DNA of 5,270 bases from RBG-16-66-20 sp964616875 (GTDB lineage Bacteria; Pseudomonadota; Gammaproteobacteria; Burkholderiales; SG8-39), in NCBI GenBank assembly GCA_964616875.1, contig CAZTSJ010000302.1:1-5270 (forward strand), written 5' to 3'. The notes beneath the pieces are model-generated. The model was not told the DNA's origin. It did not search any database and saw only the letters and a list, made by a program, of their open reading frames with translations. This document shows, one piece after another, positions 1 through 5,270 of this stretch. The stretch's first letter is position 1. Every line of letters starts with the position of its first letter. A program made the position numbers and the translations under genes.

Positions 1-611
1 TCGGCGTCGTTGCCGCAGCTCACCTGATAGGAGATGTCCAGGCCCGCCTGCTGCGCGCGCCACATGACATTGACCTGCCCCGCGCCGCCCGACTGGCTGA
101 CGACGCCGATGTCGCCCGGCGGCCGTCGCGCGCCCTTGATCGCGGCGGTGGAGGTGAAGGCGAAGGCATCGACGAAATTGACCAGCCCATTGCAGTTCGG
201 CCCCATGAAGCGCAGCCCACCGGCGCGCGCAATGCCGACCGCTCGCTGCTGCAACGCTTTTCCCTCCTCGGTGCCGATCTCGGCGAAGCCGGCCGAAAAC
301 ACGGTCGCAAACGGCGCCCTGACCCTGACGCAGTCCTCCAGTGCCGTGAGCACGCTCGCACTCGGCAGCACTATGCCTACGTGGTCGGGCTGCTGCGGCA
401 GGTCGGCGAGCGACGGATAGCACTTGAGGCCGAAGATTTCACTGCGCTTCGGGTTGACCGGGTAGATCTCGCCCTTGAAACCGAAGTCGATCAGCAGCCG
501 CACGCAGCGGCCGCCGAACTTGGCCAGATCCTCGGTGGCGCCGACGAAGGCGACCCGACGCGGCGAGAGGAAGCGCTGCAAATCAGCGAATTTTCCGTTC
601 ACGTCAGACAT
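1..611 (-). CDS. NDP-forming acyl-CoA synthetase (acetate-CoA ligase family), N-terminal part
   Basis: The frame opens with ATG at 611-609 and stays open to the left edge, giving 203 residues and a partial codon. It matches the N-terminus of NDP-forming acyl-CoA synthetases (succinyl-CoA synthetase-like), which make acyl-CoA from a carboxylate, CoA and ATP via a phosphohistidine. Visible: a Rossmann CoA-binding domain with VAFVGAT (20-26) and IYPVNPK (49-55), FSAGFAEIG (105-113), MGPNCNGLVN (136-145), then the start of the second flavodoxin-like domain with GVVSQSGGAGQ (169-179) and VSCGNDA (197-203). GPNCNG has Asn where relatives usually have a hydrophobic or small residue. The phosphohistidine and ATP-grasp regions would lie beyond the edge, so completeness and fusion state are unknown; full fused proteins are about 700 residues. 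The gene overlaps the lyase by 8 bases. GGAGG lies 15 bases upstream of the ATG, too far for ideal initiation. It would suit activation of the acid released by the lyase. Confidence 0.86.
   Translation of the reverse strand, partial: MSDVNGKFADLQRFLSPRRVAFVGATEDLAKFGGRCVRLLIDFGFKGEIYPVNPKRSEIFGLKCYPSLADLPQQPDHVGIVLPSASVLTALEDCVRVRAPFATVFSAGFAEIGTEEGKALQQRAVGIARAGGLRFMGPNCNGLVNFVDAFAFTSTAAIKGARRPPGDIGVVSQSGGAGQVNVMWRAQQAGLDISYQVSCGNDA
604..611 (-). other. 8-base overlap, lyase to acyl-CoA synthetase
   Basis: The minus strand reads ATGTCTGA: the acyl-CoA synthetase ATG (611-609) begins inside the last codons of the lyase, whose TGA is at 606-604. In-frame codons immediately upstream of this ATG offer no alternative start, and the protein reads as a normal family N-terminus from here. 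Confidence 0.82.
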
Positions 612-1466
612 CCTTGAGGTATTTCGCCTCCAGCTCGCGCCAGCGCTTCGCGTCCACCGCCTCCTCGCGGTCGTTGAAGGTGGCGAGCTCGCTTTCAATC
701 GCCGCCGTGTCGCCGTCGCGCTTGAGCACCGCCAGCACCTTCTTCGCCGCGGCGATGGCCGCGCGGTGCGTCTGCGAAGGATAGATGCCGATGCGGAAGC
801 CCATCTTCTCCAGGTCCTGCTTCGGCAGCGGCGGCGTCTTGCCGCCTTCGAAGATGTTGGCAAGCGCGGGCTTGATGAGCTGGCCCGGAATCGCGGCCAG
901 CTCGGCGGCCGATTGCGGCGCCTCGACGAAGCCCACGTCCGCGCCCGCCTCGAGGTAGGCGTTGACGCGGTCGATGGAAGCCTGCAGGCCTTCGCTTGCG
1001 CGCGCGTCCGAGCGGGCGATGATCACCATGTCAGCGTCCTGCCGCGCATCCACCGCCGCCTTGATCTTGCCCACCATCTCGGCCTTGCTGACGATCTGCT
1101 TGCCGTCGTAGTGGCCGCATTTCTTCGGCGACACCTGGTCTTCGAGGTGGAAGCCCGAAATGCCGGTCTTCTCGTACTCCCGCACGGCGCGAATGACGTT
1201 GAGAGCATTGCCGTAGCCCGCGTCCATGTCTCCGATCACGGGGATCTCGACCGCTTCCACGACGCGCGAAATCCACTGCGTCACCTCGGTCATGGTCAGG
1301 AGGCCGATGTCCGGATAGCCATTGGAGCGCGAGTAGCCGCCGCCGGTGAGATAAACGGCGTCGAAGCCGGCGAGCTGGATCAGGCGCGCGGTGAGGACGT
1401 CGTAGGAGCCCGGCACGATGGCGTAGGCCTGCTTTGCGAGCAGCGCCCGCAGCTTTTTCCTCGGAG

Positions 1467-1470
<4 letters not shown>
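604..1470 (-). CDS. Isocitrate lyase/PEP mutase superfamily lyase (dimethylmalate lyase/methylisocitrate lyase-like)
   Basis: A complete 288-residue, Mg2+-dependent (beta/alpha)8 enzyme of the PEP mutase/isocitrate lyase superfamily, of usual length. Visible motifs: YLTGGGYS (40-47), LLTMTEV (57-63), the metal-binding DMDAGYG (81-87, D81 and D83), HLEDQ (108-112), the catalytic-loop KKCGH (116-120), IARSDA (151-156), VEAP (182-185) and NIFEGGKTP (205-213). Cys118 in the loop is the hallmark of the C-C bond lyases (isocitrate, 2-methylisocitrate and 2,3-dimethylmalate lyases); PEP mutase and phosphonopyruvate hydrolase lack it. The loop continues YDGK rather than PrpB's usual RPNK, and the EGGKTP motif replaces PrpB's EFG-type, so this is closer to dimethylmalate lyase-like or uncharacterised members than to PrpB. 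The expected reaction splits a 2-hydroxy acid into a 2-oxo acid or oxoacid-like product plus a carboxylate. The ATG at 1470 overlaps the aconitase stop as ATGA and has a strong Shine-Dalgarno. Oxaloacetate decarboxylase-like activity is an alternative. Confidence 0.92.
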
Positions 1471-4096
<2,626 letters not shown>

Positions 4097-4100
<4 letters not shown>

Positions 4101-4651
4101 TTCATCAGTTCGGCGGTGGTGACCAGCTGCGACTTCGCCATCGCCTGGATGAATTCCAGCGACCACTTCTGGGTCTCCTCCACCGTGTGCCCGCCCCAGG
4201 CGTGCGCCACCGTGAGGTCGGTGACGACGGTGTTCGGGTAACCGAGCTGCCAACCGTCGATGGCGGTTGTCGCCACCGCGAGCGAAGTGGACCAGCCCAA
4301 CAGCAGCAGCGAGGTCGAGCCCAGTTCCCGCAGCGTCAGGTCGAGGTCGGAATCGAAGAAGCCGCTGTAGCGCCGCTTGTGGACGATGGTGTCCTGCTGC
4401 GCGTCGTAGAGCTCCGGGATCGGATCCTGGCCCGGCTGCCAGATTTCGTTGGCGAGCTCCCAGTGCTTGAGGAACCACTTGTCGGTCCTGCGCCGCGCGC
4501 TGCAGACGAACACCACCGGCCGCCCGGTCCGGCGGCCCCAGGCGAGGAACTCCTTGGCGCGGGGAAGCAGCGCAACGCGCTTCTCGACGGCCCGCGCCTC
4601 CGGGGCCACCGAATCCTTCGTCATGTCCAAAACCAATATTGCTTCGCTCAT
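4097..4651 (-). CDS. Isochorismatase-fold (cysteine hydrolase-like) protein lacking the catalytic Cys
   Basis: A 184-residue protein of the isochorismatase/nicotinamidase/N-carbamoylsarcosine amidohydrolase superfamily, a normal length for a single-domain cytoplasmic member. The N-terminal strand ILVLDMTKD carries the expected Asp (D9). The VHKRRYSGFFDSDLDLTLRE segment (90-109) carries the expected Lys (K92) and the family-typical RYSGFFDSDLD stretch. The next motif, normally TNxCVEST with the nucleophilic Cys, reads GWSTSLAVATTAID (119-132) and has Ala at the Cys position (A125, codon GCG at 4279-4277). The Asp-Lys-Cys amidase chemistry is therefore not expected. True isochorismatases such as PhzD and EntB also lack the nucleophilic Cys, so it may be a vinyl-ether or other non-amide hydrolase, or a pseudoenzyme. 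The ATG at 4651 follows the upstream stop by one base, with only a weak purine-rich sequence before it. The 3' end overlaps the aconitase start by ATGA. The substrate is unknown. Confidence 0.87.
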
Positions 4652-4652
4652 A

Positions 4653-5270
4653 TCAGTCGATCTTGATCTTCGCGGCCCTGGCGACCTTGCCCCAGCGCTC
4701 GAGGTCCACGCGCAGCTGCGCCGCGTGTTCTTCCGGCGTGTTGCCCACCGGGTCGAGGCCGAACTGCCTGAGGCGCTCCACCACGTCCGGGAGCCTGAGG
4801 ACTTTCGCCGTCTCGCGCGCGAGCAGGTTCACGATTTCCTTCGGCGTGCCGGCCGGCGCCATCATCCCGTACCAGGAGTTGACCTCGAAGCCCGGCATGG
4901 TGTCGTTCATGGCGGGCAGGTCCGGCAGCACCGGCGAGCGCCTCAGCGTCGTCACCGCGACCGGGCGCAGCTGCTTCGCGTCCAGCTGCGGCTTCACGCC
5001 GGCGATGTTGAGGAAGGAAATGGAGATCTGGCCGCCCAGCATGTCGGTGATCACGGGCGCCGAGCCCTTGTAGGGCACGTGGATGGTCTGCACGCCGCCC
5101 AGGATGTGGAACAGCTCGCAGGCGAGATGCGAGGTGCTGGCCGGTCCGACCGAGCCGCAGCTCATCTTGCCCTGGTTCGCCTTGCCGTAGGCGACCAGTT
5201 CCTTGAGGTTGGTGATCGGGATCTGGTTCTGCACCAGCAGCACCAGCGCGCCCGCCGCCACCTGCGTCAC
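4653..5270 (-). CDS. Bug/TctC-family tripartite tricarboxylate transporter substrate-binding protein (partial, N-terminus outside window)
   Basis: This is a periplasmic solute-binding protein of the Bug/TctC family, which binds carboxylates such as citrate, other di/tricarboxylates or aromatic acids for TctAB-type secondary transporters or for sensing. The visible 205 residues run in frame from the window edge to a TGA at 4655-4653. Family landmarks, numbered from the first visible residue: a YGKANQGK helix/loop (28-35), a ligand-loop-like GPASTSHLACELF (42-54), the hallmark HVPYKGSAP (64-72), DMLGGQI (76-82), SWYGMMAPAGTP (132-143) and the C-terminal PVGNTPEE/ERWGKV region. Full members are about 320 residues, so roughly 115-120 residues, including the signal peptide, lie beyond the right edge. 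The first visible codon is GTG inside the gene, not a start. No TctA or TctB is visible; Bug proteins are often encoded without them. The ligand cannot be read from sequence; the neighbours suggest a di- or tricarboxylic acid. Confidence 0.93.
   Translation of the reverse strand: MTQVAAGALVLLVQNQIPITNLKELVAYGKANQGKMSCGSVGPASTSHLACELFHILGGVQTIHVPYKGSAPVITDMLGGQISISFLNIAGVKPQLDAKQLRPVAVTTLRRSPVLPDLPAMNDTMPGFEVNSWYGMMAPAGTPKEIVNLLARETAKVLRLPDVVERLRQFGLDPVGNTPEEHAAQLRVDLERWGKVARAAKIKID

Noticed and set aside
20..361. Minus-strand open frame of 113 codons near the left edge
   Set aside because: It overlaps the acyl-CoA synthetase in another frame and is Arg/Ser-rich without motifs; the frame starting at 611 carries the recognisable CoA-binding domain.
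4101..4478. N-terminal extension of the aconitase frame upstream to 4478
   Set aside because: The added residues are compositionally biased, lie inside the isochorismatase-fold gene and do not resemble aconitase. The family N-terminus fits the ATG at 4100.

Overview
The window is a slice of one densely packed operon, read entirely from the minus strand. High G+C, GC-rich third codon positions and a Bug/TctC-type periplasmic binding protein suggest a betaproteobacterium, probably Burkholderiales or a relative. This is inferred from composition and family content only; there is no rRNA or other taxonomic marker.

Layout in transcription order (right to left): (1) 5270-4653, the C-terminal two thirds of a Bug/TctC-family tripartite tricarboxylate transporter binding protein, cut by the window edge; (2) 4651-4097, an isochorismatase-fold hydrolase whose usual catalytic cysteine is alanine; (3) 4100-1467, a complete AcnA/IRP1-type aconitase with all three cluster cysteines but changes at several otherwise invariant positions; (4) 1470-604, a lyase of the isocitrate lyase/PEP mutase superfamily with the Cys-containing KKCGH loop; (5) 611-1, the N-terminal 203 residues of an NDP-forming acyl-CoA synthetase, cut by the left edge. 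Every junction is a 1-base gap or a short overlap (two ATGA overlaps and one 8-base overlap), so the genes are almost certainly co-transcribed and probably translationally coupled. No intergenic DNA, promoter, terminator, RNA gene, mobile element or CRISPR array was found.

A plausible joint role is catabolism of a (methylated) di- or tricarboxylic acid. The Bug protein would capture the acid, the aconitase-family enzyme would hydrate/dehydrate or isomerise it, the lyase would split the C-C bond to a 2-oxo acid plus a short carboxylate, and the acyl-CoA synthetase would activate that carboxylate. This resembles the 2-methylcitrate route, or the dimethylmaleate/2,3-dimethylmalate route (hydro-lyase plus lyase giving propionate and pyruvate). 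The lyase lacks PrpB-type details and the aconitase diverges near its active site, so the substrate may not be citrate or methylcitrate. The pathway is inference; the family assignments are well supported.
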